A stretch of 29,208 nucleotides of DNA, taken from the NCBI RefSeq assembly GCF_040289485.1, contig NZ_PSLG01000026.1:1-29208 (forward strand), given 5' to 3'. Positions 6,252-13,976 of this stretch are shown piece by piece; the stretch's first letter is position 1, and each line of letters opens with the position of its first letter. A model generated the notes under the pieces. It saw only the letters and a program-made list of their open reading frames with translations, did no database searches and had not been told where the DNA came from. The position numbers were made by a program, and so were the translations under genes. The stretch is from Thermoflexus sp040289485. Lineage in GTDB: Bacteria; Chloroflexota; Anaerolineae; Thermoflexales; Thermoflexaceae.

Positions 6252-7238
6252 ATGCTCAAGCCGGGGACGCTGCTCCACAGCCGCTATAAGATCCTGCGCC
6301 CCATCGGCCGAGGCGGGATGGGCGCCGTCTACGAAGCCGAGGACACCCTGCTGGAGGGCCGTCGCTGCGCCGTCAAGGAGGTCCTCCTCGGCCTCGAGGT
6401 GGACCCCGCCGATCGGGAACAAGCCCGTCTGCAGTTCTATCGGGAGGCCAGCGTCCTGGCCCGGCTGGACCACCCCAACCTCCCCAAGGTCTCCGATTAC
6501 TTCTCCGAGGGGGATCGGGATTATTTGGTGATGGACTTCGTGCCGGGGCGCGATTTGAAGGAGATCATCGACGAGGCACGGGCGAGCGGCCGCTTCCTGG
6601 ACGAGCGCACGGTCCTGGACTGGGCGGACCAGTTGTGCGACGCCCTGGATTACATGCACCGGCAGAACCCGCCGGTGCTCCATCGGGACATCAAGCCCTC
6701 CAACATCAAACTCACCCCCGAAGGGCGCATCAAACTGGTGGACTTCGGCCTGGTGAAGATCCTGAGCCCCGACGAGCACCGCACCATCACCGTGCTGCAA
6801 GGGCGGGGGACAGCGGCCTATACCCCCCTGGAGCAATACGGCGGGGATGCGGAGCACACCGATGCGCGCTCGGACATCTACGCCCTGGGGGCGACCCTCT
6901 ACCATCTGCTGACCAACACCCCGCCCCCCGACGCCCGGCAACGGTTCCTCCAGCCGGACTGTTTGATCCCGCCCCGGGCACTGAACCCCCGCATCTCCCC
7001 CCGGGTGGAGCGGGCGATCCTGAGCGCCATGGCCATGCATCCAAATGACCGCCCGCCGAGCGTGGCCGCCTTCCGGGCGATGTTGCGGGGGAGCCCTCCC
7101 CCCGGCCCCCCGGCGGCGGTCTGGGCCCCACCGGAGACCCCGTGGGAGGTCCTGTGGGGGCGTCAGCGGACCCTGGCCCTGCTGGCCCTAGGCGCGTTCC
7201 TCCTGGCCTTGGCCGCCACCCTGTGGGGCCGGCCCTAA
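6252..7238 (+). CDS. Eukaryotic-type Ser/Thr protein kinase with C-terminal membrane anchor
   Basis: A 328-residue Hanks-type kinase. The glycine loop is IGRGGMGAVYEAE (18-30), the ATP lysine is Lys42 in AVKE, and the alpha-C glutamate is Glu65. The catalytic loop is HRDIKPSN (144-151, Asp146) and the metal-binding DFG is 164-166. All catalytic residues are present, so it should be active. The usual APE is replaced by TPLEQYG (191-197), a form common in bacterial kinases. A proline-rich linker leads to one transmembrane helix (about 307-324), and only four residues follow it. There is thus no PASTA or other external sensor. The kinase would sit on the inner face of the membrane. It follows the macro-domain gene by 160 bp and is convergent with gcvPB. 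Confidence 0.92.
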   Translation: MLKPGTLLHSRYKILRPIGRGGMGAVYEAEDTLLEGRRCAVKEVLLGLEVDPADREQARLQFYREASVLARLDHPNLPKVSDYFSEGDRDYLVMDFVPGRDLKEIIDEARASGRFLDERTVLDWADQLCDALDYMHRQNPPVLHRDIKPSNIKLTPEGRIKLVDFGLVKILSPDEHRTITVLQGRGTAAYTPLEQYGGDAEHTDARSDIYALGATLYHLLTNTPPPDARQRFLQPDCLIPPRALNPRISPRVERAILSAMAMHPNDRPPSVAAFRAMLRGSPPPGPPAAVWAPPETPWEVLWGRQRTLALLALGAFLLALAATLWGRP

Positions 7239-7253
7239 AGGGGGAGCCTCCGG

Positions 7254-7316
7254 GCCCCGAAATCTCCGGGGCGACCGCAAAGCCCCGCGCACCCCGGCTT
7301 CACACAGGGGTGGGGC
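7254..7316. terminator. Two hairpins between convergent kinase and gcvPB
   Basis: GCCCCG (7254-7259) pairs with CGGGGC (7267-7272). A second structure, ACCCC/GGGGT (7291-7295/7307-7311) extended by GCCCC/GGGGC (7282-7286/7312-7316), spans the gcvPB stop codon. Both lie where two transcripts meet and could end either; neither has a T run. Confidence 0.4.
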
Positions 7317-8778
7317 GCGGCTCCGGCGCCGCGCTGTAGCGAAGGATCAACTGGCGGGCCGCGCGGGCCTCATCCAGGCGCCGCACCGGTGTGGTGTGGG
7401 GGGCTGTCTGCACCTGGCCCGGGTCCGTCCGCGCCTCCTCCGCGATCCGTCGCATGGCCTCCACGAAGGCGTCCAGCGTCGCCTTGCTCTCTGTCTCTGT
7501 GGGCTCGATCATCAACGCCTCCGGGACGATCAACGGGAAGTAATTGGTCGGCGGATGGAAGCCGTAATCCATCAGCCGCTTGGAGATATCTAGGGCGCGG
7601 ATCGGCGTCCCGGGCACCTTCCCCATGATCACGAACTCATGCTTACAGAGACGGTCGTAAGGCACAGGGTAGAGATCCCGCAGGCGGGCCAGCAGGTAAT
7701 TGGCGTTCAACACGGCTGCCTCGGAGACCTCCCGCAGCCGTGGACCGTGCATCCGGATGTAGGTGTAAGCCCGGACGAAGACGCCGAAGTGGCCATGGAA
7801 AGCCCGCACCCGGCCGATGCTCCGCTCCGGCCAGACGAAGGTGTAAACCGGCTCGTCTGGGTGCACCGTCCGCTCCCGGTCGATGGCCACCAGGGGACCT
7901 GGGAGATACGGAGCCAGCCGCTCGTTGGCCCCGATGGGGCCGGCCCCCGGCCCGCCTCCCCCATGGGGCGTGCTGAAGGTCTTGTGCAGGTTGTAGTGCA
8001 TCACGTCGAACCCCATCTCCCCGGGCTTGCAGATCCCCAGCAGGGCGTTCATGTTGGCCCCATCCCCGTAGATCAGCCCGCCGCACCGGTGGACCAGTTC
8101 GATGGCCTCCAACAGGTTCTCGTCGAACAACCCCAGGGTGTTGGGGTTGGTGATCATCAGGCCGGCCACCGTCTCGTCGCACTCCCGGCGCAGGGCGTCC
8201 AGGTCGATGTTCCCCCGCCGATCCGAGGGGATGTTCACCACCCGCAGGCCGGCCATGGCCGAGGAGGCTGGGTTGGTGCCGTGGGCGGAATCAGGGATCA
8301 GCATCTTGATCCGCTTCTTCCCCTCCCCCCGGTCCCGGTGGTAGGCCCGGATCATAAGGATGCCGGCCAGTTCCCCCTGGGAGCCCGCCGCCGGCTGCAG
8401 AGAGACCGCGGCGAAGCCGCCGATCTCCTTCAGAAACTCCTGCAGGTGATACATCAAAGCCAGGGCCCCCTGCACGGTCTCAGGATCCTGATACGGGTGG
8501 AGGCGGGCGAAGCCGGGCAGGCGAGCCACCTCCTCATTGATCTTCGGATTGTATTTCATGGTGCAAGACCCCAGGGGGTAGAAACCCTTGTCCACCCCGT
8601 AGTTCATCTGGGAGAGCCGGAGGAAATGGCGGACCACGTCCACTTCGCTGACCTCCGGCAGGGGAAGGTCCTCCCGCAGGAAGCCCTCCGGCAGGGGGGC
8701 TTCGGGGACGTCCGGCTCGGGCAGCGCAATGCCCCGCCGGCCGGGGACCGAGTATTCAAAGATCAGGGGCTCCGGCAT
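7300..8778 (-). CDS. gcvPB: Glycine dehydrogenase (decarboxylating) subunit 2, P-protein beta
   Basis: C-terminal half of the split P-protein of the glycine cleavage system. With GcvPA it decarboxylates glycine and passes the aminomethyl group to lipoyl-GcvH. The 492-residue product carries the PLP lysine Lys266 in NLHKTFSTPHGGGGPGAG, with IPDSAHGTNPASSAMAG and MITNPNTLGLFDE as family motifs. GFYPLGSCTMKYNPK near the N-terminus is also diagnostic. AGGAGGTGG stands just before the ATG at 8778. It is the last gene of gcvH-gcvPA-gcvPB, with 36 bp after gcvPA. The two-subunit form is usual in Firmicutes, Thermotogae, Chloroflexota and archaea. Confidence 0.96.
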   Translation of the reverse strand: MPEPLIFEYSVPGRRGIALPEPDVPEAPLPEGFLREDLPLPEVSEVDVVRHFLRLSQMNYGVDKGFYPLGSCTMKYNPKINEEVARLPGFARLHPYQDPETVQGALALMYHLQEFLKEIGGFAAVSLQPAAGSQGELAGILMIRAYHRDRGEGKKRIKMLIPDSAHGTNPASSAMAGLRVVNIPSDRRGNIDLDALRRECDETVAGLMITNPNTLGLFDENLLEAIELVHRCGGLIYGDGANMNALLGICKPGEMGFDVMHYNLHKTFSTPHGGGGPGAGPIGANERLAPYLPGPLVAIDRERTVHPDEPVYTFVWPERSIGRVRAFHGHFGVFVRAYTYIRMHGPRLREVSEAAVLNANYLLARLRDLYPVPYDRLCKHEFVIMGKVPGTPIRALDISKRLMDYGFHPPTNYFPLIVPEALMIEPTETESKATLDAFVEAMRRIAEEARTDPGQVQTAPHTTPVRRLDEARAARQLILRYSAAPEPRPTPV

Positions 8779-8814
8779 GGGCCACCTCCTGAGAGCGACG
8801 AAGGCGAAGCGACC

Positions 8815-10200
8815 TCACAACGCGGCGGCGCCGATCTCCGCCAGGGCCTCTACCAGGGCGTCCAGTTCCTCGCGGGTGTTCATCTCGGTGGCGCACAGCA
8901 ACATATGGCCTTCCAGGGCGGGATCCGCCCGGCCGAGATCGTAGCCCCCGATGATCTGATAGTCCTCATAGAGGAGACGCAGGACCTCCGGGACAGGACG
9001 GGGGAGCCGCACCACGAACTCGTGGAAGAAAGGATGCTCCCGCCAGACCTCGTGACCAGGCAGGGCGGCGATGCGATCGGCCAGATAGTGGGCTTTGTGG
9101 TAGCACAGCCGGGCCACCTGACGGAGCCCGTGCCGGCCCAGGGCCGAGAGATAGATGGTGGCCGCCAGGGCCATCAGGCCGACGTTGGTGGTGATGTTGC
9201 TGGTGGCCTTCTCCCGACGGATGTGCTGCTCCCGGGTGGAGAGGGTGAGCACGTAGCCCCGCCGGCCCTCCCCATCCACCGTCTCCCCGACCAGACGCCC
9301 CGGCAACTGGCGCACGAAGGCCATGCGGGTAGCCATCAGCCCCAGATACGGCCCCCCGAAACTCAGGGGGATGCCCAGGGGCTGCCCCTCGCCCACCACG
9401 ATGTCCGCCCCCCACGCGCCTGGCGGCTCAAAGAGGGCCAGGGCGATAGGGTTGATCACAGCGATGAGAAAGGCGCCCGCCCGGTGGACTCGCTCGGCAG
9501 TCTCCCGCAGGCGCGCGGGCGGAAGCACCCGCCCCAGGAAGTCCGGGTAAGGCACCACCAGCGCCGCCGTTTTCGCGTCCAGGCGGCCCTCCAGATCCTC
9601 CAGCAACGCCAGCGGCTGGCGGAGGCGCTCCAGAGGCTGCGGCTCATCGCCCTCCAGACGGACGTCCAGATGTTGGACGTAGGTGCGAACCACGGCCCGG
9701 TATTCCGGGTGCAAGGTGGGGAAGAGCAGCACCTTGGGGCGCTCCCCCTGGGTCAGGCGGAGGGCCATCAACACCGCCTCGGCCAGGGCGGAGGAGCCAT
9801 CGTAATGGCTGGCGTTGGCCACCTCCATCCCCGTGAGGGCGCAGACCATGGATTGAAACTCGAACATCGCCTGGAGCGTCCCCTGGCTCACCTCGGGCTG
9901 GTAAGGGGTGTAGGCGGTGTAGAACTCGCCGCGCCGCAGCAGTTCGTCCACCACGGCGGGGATGAAATGGTGATAGGCCCCCGCCCCCAAGAAGCAGGCA
10001 TATTGGCCGACGTGGGCGTTGGCCTCCGCGAGGGCCTCCAGTTCCCAGCGGGCCTCGAGTTCGGTCAGGGGCTCTGGAAGGTTCAGCGGGGGGAAGCGAT
10101 AGGCCTCCGGGACGTCGGCGAAGAGGTCCCCGATGCGCTCCACGCCGATGACCCGAAGCATCTCTTGGCGCTCCGCTTCGGTGTGTGGGAGGAACCGCAT
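8815..10200 (-). CDS. gcvPA: Glycine dehydrogenase (decarboxylating) subunit 1, P-protein alpha
   Basis: N-terminal half of the split glycine decarboxylase, 461 residues, normal length. It begins MRFLPHTEAERQEMLRVIGV, a typical GcvPA start, and contains FLGAGAYHHFIPAVVDEL, YTPYQPEVSQGTLQAMFEFQSM and NASHYDGSSALAEA, all conserved. It lacks the PLP lysine, which resides in GcvPB, but completes the active site of the heterotetramer. GGAGG precedes ATG 10200. It lies 46 bp after gcvH and 36 bp before gcvPB, so the three form one operon under the promoter at 10669-10697. No gcvT is present in the window. Confidence 0.96.
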   Translation of the reverse strand: MRFLPHTEAERQEMLRVIGVERIGDLFADVPEAYRFPPLNLPEPLTELEARWELEALAEANAHVGQYACFLGAGAYHHFIPAVVDELLRRGEFYTAYTPYQPEVSQGTLQAMFEFQSMVCALTGMEVANASHYDGSSALAEAVLMALRLTQGERPKVLLFPTLHPEYRAVVRTYVQHLDVRLEGDEPQPLERLRQPLALLEDLEGRLDAKTAALVVPYPDFLGRVLPPARLRETAERVHRAGAFLIAVINPIALALFEPPGAWGADIVVGEGQPLGIPLSFGGPYLGLMATRMAFVRQLPGRLVGETVDGEGRRGYVLTLSTREQHIRREKATSNITTNVGLMALAATIYLSALGRHGLRQVARLCYHKAHYLADRIAALPGHEVWREHPFFHEFVVRLPRPVPEVLRLLYEDYQIIGGYDLGRADPALEGHMLLCATEMNTREELDALVEALAEIGAAAL

Positions 10201-10246
10201 GACCGCCTCCGGTTCGAGGGGGTGCCGGAAGGGCTCCGCCGCCCCC

Positions 10247-10636
10247 TCAATGGGCGCGGGCCTCGCAGTGGGCGCGATAGGCCGCGGCGTCCATCAGGGT
10301 CTCGTATTCCGCGAGGTTGCTAGGCCGGAAGCGGATCAGCCAGGCCCGCCCGTAGGGATCCTGGTTCACCCATTCCGGGTTCTGGGTCAGCTCCGTGTTG
10401 ACCGCTGTGATCGTCCCGCTCATCGGCATGTAGAGATCGGCGGCGGCCTTCACGGATTCGATGGTGCCGAAGACCTCCCCCTTCTGGAACGTGCGGCCGA
10501 CCTCGGGGAGCTCCACATAAACCACGTCGGAGAGCTGGCTCTGGGCGTAATCGGTGACGCCGCAGACAGCCTCCTCGCCCTCCAGGCGGACCCACTCATC
10601 GGACTCGGTGTAGCGCAGATCGGGCGGGATGTTCAT
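10247..10636 (-). CDS. gcvH: Glycine cleavage system H protein
   Basis: Lipoyl carrier of the glycine cleavage system, 129 residues, the standard size. The lipoylated lysine is Lys63 in GTIESVKAAADLYMP, and DLRYTESDEWVR at the N-terminus and NPEWVNQDPYGRAWLIR are conserved. ATG 10636 is chosen because GGAGGT lies just upstream and the sequence then starts MNIPPDLRYT as in other H proteins. An open frame reaching 10744 would extend beyond the promoter and is not used. It is the first gene of the operon, with a 5' leader of about 25 nt. Lipoylation would depend on LipA, encoded at 21465-22394. Confidence 0.96.
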   Translation of the reverse strand: MNIPPDLRYTESDEWVRLEGEEAVCGVTDYAQSQLSDVVYVELPEVGRTFQKGEVFGTIESVKAAADLYMPMSGTITAVNTELTQNPEWVNQDPYGRAWLIRFRPSNLAEYETLMDAAAYRAHCEARAH

Positions 10637-10668
10637 GGCGACCTCCGGCATGGGAGGGATCCATCCCC

Positions 10669-10697
10669 ATTCTAAGCGGGCCATGAGGAGGGGGCAA
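10669..10697 (-). promoter_or_regulatory. Promoter of the gcvH-gcvPA-gcvPB operon
   Basis: On the - strand TTGCCC (10697-10692), 17 bp, TAGAAT (10674-10669). The -10 box contains the TAG stop codon of the upstream methyltransferase gene (10672-10674). No glycine-riboswitch-like leader fits in the short distance to the gcvH start at 10636. Confidence 0.7.
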
Positions 10698-11634
10698 CCG
10701 GGCCAGCTTTGGGGACGCGGGCCTCTTCCTCCGCTGGCTTCCAAGCGTAGGCGGTGAAGAGATCCCCCAGGTTGATATGGACCGGCAGGCCCTCGAGATG
10801 GACCAGGCGGATGACCGCCGCGAGGGCCATCCCCAGCCGGGGGAAGAGGGCCCGGAGCCGCGAGGCCAGGTAGCCCAGGCGTAGGTAGCGCCCCTGGACC
10901 GTGGCGCTATGGAACCGGAAACCAGCCTTCTCCAGCATCGCCCGGAGGGTACGGCGGGAGAAGTAATAGAGATGCATCTCCATCAGCCATGGCCATCGGG
11001 GTCCCAGCAAGCGGGCGAAGGGGCTTTCGATGTCCATGGTGTGGATCACCATCCACCCCCCCGGCTTCAGGATACGATGCACTTCGCGGAGCTCCCCCAG
11101 CGGATCCGTCAGGTGCTCGATGACGTCCCACATGGTGACCACATCGAACCAGGCGTCCGGGAAGGCGGCCTCCCGTAGCGTCCCCTCCACCACCCGCAGC
11201 CCCCGGGAGCGGGCGACGCCGACCGCCCACCGGGAGGGCTCCACCCCCCACGCCTCCCAACCGTGGGCCGCGGCGATCTCCAGGAACACGCCGATGTGGC
11301 AGCCGACATCCAGCAGCCGCCGCCCCCGCCCTGGCCCGACCAACCGTTCGATCGGCCGAAGGTGGCGCTCAAAGGTCAGCACCCGCCCTTCCCGCTCCAG
11401 CACATACAGCGGGTCCTCGAGGGCCCGATAGGTTCCGGTGATCTCCCCCGCCTCGCAGCGGGGGTTGGCGTAAACCAGACCGCAATCCACACATTGGACG
11501 ATGGGCGGATGGATCCCGTAACCGTTGCTGGTGCACCGGAAGTCGGCCGCGCTGCCGCGGCGGCGGGAGAGGGTGCTGGGGAAACGCAGGCGGGCGCGGG
11601 AGGAACCACACAGGTTGCAGGCCACAAACTCCAC
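10672..11634 (-). CDS. Class I SAM-dependent methyltransferase with N-terminal zinc ribbon
   Basis: A 320-residue protein. CNLCG (6-10) and CVDCGLVYANPR (48-59) supply a four-cysteine zinc ribbon. A Rossmann methyltransferase domain follows with the SAM motif LLDVGCHIGVF (107-117), the acidic GVEPS (130-134) and FDVVTMWDVIEHLTDP. This architecture is common in enzymes that modify sugars or secondary metabolites near glycosyltransferases. The GTG at 11634 is chosen because it starts just before the first cysteine pair and 17 bp after the glycosyltransferase stop; the open frame continues upstream but only inside that gene. No strong ribosome site is visible, so coupling with the glycosyltransferase is likely. 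Substrate unknown. Confidence 0.8.
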   Translation of the reverse strand: MEFVACNLCGSSRARLRFPSTLSRRRGSAADFRCTSNGYGIHPPIVQCVDCGLVYANPRCEAGEITGTYRALEDPLYVLEREGRVLTFERHLRPIERLVGPGRGRRLLDVGCHIGVFLEIAAAHGWEAWGVEPSRWAVGVARSRGLRVVEGTLREAAFPDAWFDVVTMWDVIEHLTDPLGELREVHRILKPGGWMVIHTMDIESPFARLLGPRWPWLMEMHLYYFSRRTLRAMLEKAGFRFHSATVQGRYLRLGYLASRLRALFPRLGMALAAVIRLVHLEGLPVHINLGDLFTAYAWKPAEEEARVPKAGPVAPSSWPA

Positions 11635-11651
11635 GGCAGCCCCCCACGCCC

Positions 11652-12359
11652 TCAAAGCGGCCGGCGGTCCAGGGCCAGGCGCATGACGGTGAGCCAGGCG
11701 CGCCAGATCTCGCGCCGGGAGACCTTGGAGCGGCCGCGGCGGCGGTCCCGGAAGGTGATGGGCACCTCGGCGATCCGGAACCCCGCCCGCTGCACCCGAT
11801 AGGTGATCTCGATGAGGAACGCATAGCCCTCGGCCCGGATGGTCTCCGGACGGACGGCCCGCAGCACCTCGGGGCGATAACACCGGAAGCCGGCCGTGAC
11901 ATCCCGCGGGGCCAGCCCCAGCATGGTTCTGGCGAAGCGGTTCGCCCCCCGGCTCAGCAGGCGCCGGTGCCACGGGCTGTCGACCACCCGGCCGCCCCGC
12001 ACGTAGCGCGAGCCGATGACCATATCGGCCTCGGCGCTGCCCCGGAGGAGATCCGGGAGGGCCGCCGGGTCGTGGGAGAAGTCCGCGTCCATCGTCAGGA
12101 TGCGGTCGTAGCCCCGCTCCAGGCCGAACCGGAAGCCGGCGACGTGGGCGGTGCCCAGGCCCAGCTTCGCCGGCCGGTGGATGCCGTGCACCCGAGGATC
12201 CCGCGCGGCCATGGCGGCCACGATCGCCCCCGTGCCGTCGGGTGAGTTGTCGTCCACCACCACCACCTCGAGGGAGAGCGGCAGGCTCAGGACGGCGTGG
12301 ACCAGCGCCTCGATGTTCTCCCGCTCGTTGTAGGTCGGAATCACCACCAGGCTGCGCAT
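11652..12359 (-). CDS. Polyprenol-phosphate mannose synthase-like glycosyltransferase (GT2)
   Basis: A 235-residue GT-A enzyme of the Dpm1 type. VVIPTYNERENI (5-16) and VVVDDNSPDGT (33-43) bind the sugar nucleotide. The DADFSHDP motif (91-98) supplies the DxD metal site. GSRYVRGG and the VTAGFRCYRPEVL region are typical, as is FRDRRRGRSKVS near the end. Homologues transfer mannose (or another hexose) from GDP to a polyprenyl phosphate on the cytoplasmic face of the membrane. There is no C-terminal transmembrane domain, so it is the short, peripheral form. GGGAGG precedes ATG 12359. It is the first gene of a pair with the methyltransferase and is divergent from rpsU. Confidence 0.88.
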   Translation of the reverse strand: MRSLVVIPTYNERENIEALVHAVLSLPLSLEVVVVDDNSPDGTGAIVAAMAARDPRVHGIHRPAKLGLGTAHVAGFRFGLERGYDRILTMDADFSHDPAALPDLLRGSAEADMVIGSRYVRGGRVVDSPWHRRLLSRGANRFARTMLGLAPRDVTAGFRCYRPEVLRAVRPETIRAEGYAFLIEITYRVQRAGFRIAEVPITFRDRRRGRSKVSRREIWRAWLTVMRLALDRRPL

Positions 12360-12394
12360 GCCATCAGCCTCCCGGGATCAGGGATCGCCTCGTC

Positions 12395-12400
12395 ATTGTA
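12395..12400 (-). promoter_or_regulatory. Possible -10 element of the glycosyltransferase gene
   Basis: TACAAT on the - strand, 35 bp before ATG 12359. The expected -35 position (about 12418-12424) is GC-rich without a match. It is back-to-back with the rpsU promoter, so the two may share control. Confidence 0.35.
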
Positions 12401-12430
12401 ACGCGATCCCACCCCGGCCCCGGGAGCCGG

Positions 12431-12460
12431 TTGACAGGGCCTCCAACGGGCCCGTATAAT
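12431..12460 (+). promoter_or_regulatory. Consensus promoter of rpsU
   Basis: TTGACA (12431-12436), 18-bp spacer, TATAAT (12455-12460): both hexamers match the sigma-70 consensus perfectly. Transcription would start near 12467, about 30 nt before the translation start. It is the strongest promoter in the window, as fits a ribosomal protein gene. Confidence 0.92.
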
Positions 12461-12482
12461 GAGAGCGGGAATCTCACTGCGA

Positions 12483-12493
12483 AAGGGGGTGAG
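12483..12493 (+). promoter_or_regulatory. Ribosome binding site that fixes the rpsU start
   Basis: AAGGGGGTGAG is nearly complementary to the 16S rRNA 3' end. It stands 4 bases before the TTG at 12498 and overlaps the alternative GTG at 12489, so the TTG is the start codon. Confidence 0.75.
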
Positions 12494-12497
12494 CGCG

Positions 12498-12710
12498 TTG
12501 GCCCGGGTGATCATCGAGGAAGGCGAGTCCTTCGAGTCGGCTCTCAAACGGTTCAACAAGCAGATCCAGGCCGACAAACTGCTGTCGGAGCTGCGCCGCC
12601 GGCGCTATTATGAGCCGCCCAGCGTCATCCGCAAGCGCAAGAAGGCGGCCAAGCTGCGCAAGAGCCGGCGGACCACCCTGAAGGCCCTGCGGGCGGCGGG
12701 CCTGCTGTAA
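12498..12710 (+). CDS. rpsU: 30S ribosomal protein S21
   Basis: Small basic protein of the 30S platform that helps mRNA engagement. The 70-residue product reads (M)ARVIIEEGESFESALKRFNK, the classic S21 N-terminus, then a highly basic C-terminal half (RKRKKAAKLRKSRRTTLKALR). The start is the TTG at 12498, spaced by a near-perfect ribosome site. The ATG at 12459 overlaps the -10 box and cannot be in the mRNA, and the GTG at 12489 lies inside the ribosome site. It is a single-gene transcription unit with its own promoter and terminator. In many Bacteria S21 sits next to yqeY or dnaG; here it stands alone. Confidence 0.95.
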   Translation: MARVIIEEGESFESALKRFNKQIQADKLLSELRRRRYYEPPSVIRKRKKAAKLRKSRRTTLKALRAAGLL

Positions 12711-12740
12711 GGGCCCACCCGCGCAGCCCAGGGTCCGGCC

Positions 12741-12759
12741 CCCCGCCAGGACGGCGGGG
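12741..12759 (+). repeat. Hairpin in the rpsU 3' region
   Basis: CCCCGCC (12741-12747) pairs with GGCGGGG (12753-12759) around a 5-nt loop, 30 bp after the rpsU stop. A purine-rich stretch follows, not a T run, so it probably protects the 3' end ahead of the true terminator at 12790. Confidence 0.45.
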
Positions 12760-12789
12760 AAGCGGTGGGGGGGGTGTTTTGGAGGGAGC

Positions 12790-12824
12790 AAAGGGGCGGG
12801 TTCTCTTCCCGCCCTTTTGTTTTT
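12790..12824 (+). terminator. Intrinsic terminator of rpsU
   Basis: AAAGGGGCGGG (12790-12800) pairs with CCCGCCCTTTT (12808-12818) around loop TTCTCTT (one G-T wobble), followed by TTTTGTTTTT to 12824. This is the clearest terminator in the window. The rest of the gap to 13010 shows no promoter I can recognise. Confidence 0.92.
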
Positions 12825-13010
12825 CAAAACAACGGTCCCGCTCCGATCCGCGGAAAAGGGCAAACCCGAGGGAATTGGGGTGACCGACGCAAGGCCTCCC
12901 TGGCGATCGTCATCGCGGCCAGGCGCCGTCGCCTTCCACGCCGTTCATCACCGCCCACCGGCCGCGCCGCCCTTCGGCGCCTGGGGGCCACGGGCTATGG
13001 AGGAGATCCC

Positions 13011-13976
13011 ATGCGGGAAGGGATCGGTCCAGAGGCCGTCGGACGGGAATTGGTCCGGCTGGCTGTGAAAGTCGCCGGGGCCCAGGGGGGATGGTTGATC
13101 GCCGCCCCGGGGGTGCTGGGGCCTGGGGAGCGCCTGGTCGTCGCTGAGCCGGAGGGGATAGCCCCCGCTGGCGGGCCCCAGCGGGTTTTCCCCCTGGAAG
13201 AAGGCGGGCAGCCCCTGGGCGCCCTTCACCTGTTCTGGTCGGGCCCAGAGGCGGGGGATCCCGATCCGACCGTCTGGGAGCCGGTCCGACGGTTGGCGGT
13301 GGTGATGTTGCAACTGATGCGTGAGCAACAGGCCTCCCGGCGCCTGCTCCACATCCAGGAGCAGGAACTCTGTCGCATCGTCCTGGACATCCACGATGGC
13401 CCAGTTCAGGAGATCTTCGCCGCCCTCTCACAGATCCAACTCGCCCTGCAAGAAAGGCCGCGGCGTCCCCCCCAACGGCACCGGCTGGAGCAGGCGGCCC
13501 GGCTCCTCGAGCAGGCCCTGGCGGAGATCCGGACCTTCATCGGCGCCTTTCGCCCCCCGGAGTTCGAGCAACGCCCTCTCCTGGCCATGGTCCACGGCTT
13601 GATCCTCCAACACGAGATCCTGACCGGCCACGAGGTCCTCCTGGAGGTGGAGGGGACGTTGCCCACCCCGCCTCTCCCGGTCAAGATCGCCCTCTACCGT
13701 CTGCTCCAGGAGGCCCTCAACAACGCCGCCCGCTACTCCGGGGTCTCCCGTTACGTGGTGCGCTTGCGGGGGGAGCCCGGCGGCCTCTGGCTGGAGGTCC
13801 GCGACGAGGGCCAAGGGTTCAACCCCCAGGTGTTCCTCGATGAACGCTCGGCGGAGGCGGCTCGCCACTTCGGGCTCCGCGGGATGCGGGATCGCGCGGA
13901 GCTGCTGGGCGGCCGCTTTGAGATCGAGAGCGTCCCCGGCCGTGGGACCCGGGTTCGGGTGTGGTTGCCATGCTGA
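13011..13976 (+). CDS. Soluble sensor histidine kinase, NarL/DesK (HisKA_3) family
   Basis: A 321-residue two-component kinase. Residues 1-100 form a small N-terminal domain with GAF-like character (GGWLIAAPG.., LGALHLFW). The HisKA_3 dimerisation helix has the phospho-acceptor His128 in LDIHDGPVQ. The ATPase domain shows the N box QEALNN (233-238), G1 DEGQGF (265-270) and G2 FGLRGM (287-292). No transmembrane helix is present, so it senses an internal or diffusible signal. GGAGGAG (12999-13005) fixes ATG 13011. A longer frame starting near 12765 would include the rpsU terminator and is rejected. Its stop overlaps the response regulator start. Confidence 0.9.
   Translation: MREGIGPEAVGRELVRLAVKVAGAQGGWLIAAPGVLGPGERLVVAEPEGIAPAGGPQRVFPLEEGGQPLGALHLFWSGPEAGDPDPTVWEPVRRLAVVMLQLMREQQASRRLLHIQEQELCRIVLDIHDGPVQEIFAALSQIQLALQERPRRPPQRHRLEQAARLLEQALAEIRTFIGAFRPPEFEQRPLLAMVHGLILQHEILTGHEVLLEVEGTLPTPPLPVKIALYRLLQEALNNAARYSGVSRYVVRLRGEPGGLWLEVRDEGQGFNPQVFLDERSAEAARHFGLRGMRDRAELLGGRFEIESVPGRGTRVRVWLPC

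Noticed and set aside
7639..10323. 894-codon open frame on the + strand opposite gcvPA and gcvPB
   Set aside because: Its translation is a glycine/glutamine/histidine-rich mirror of the gcv genes with no domain. The gcv genes have full catalytic motifs, ribosome sites and a promoter.
10640..10668. Glycine riboswitch ahead of gcvH
   Set aside because: Only about 25 nt lie between the predicted start and the ATG, too short for a glycine aptamer.
12765..13010. 82-residue N-terminal extension of the histidine kinase
   Set aside because: It crosses the rpsU terminator, is arginine/glycine-rich without structure, and ATG 13011 has GGAGGAG upstream.
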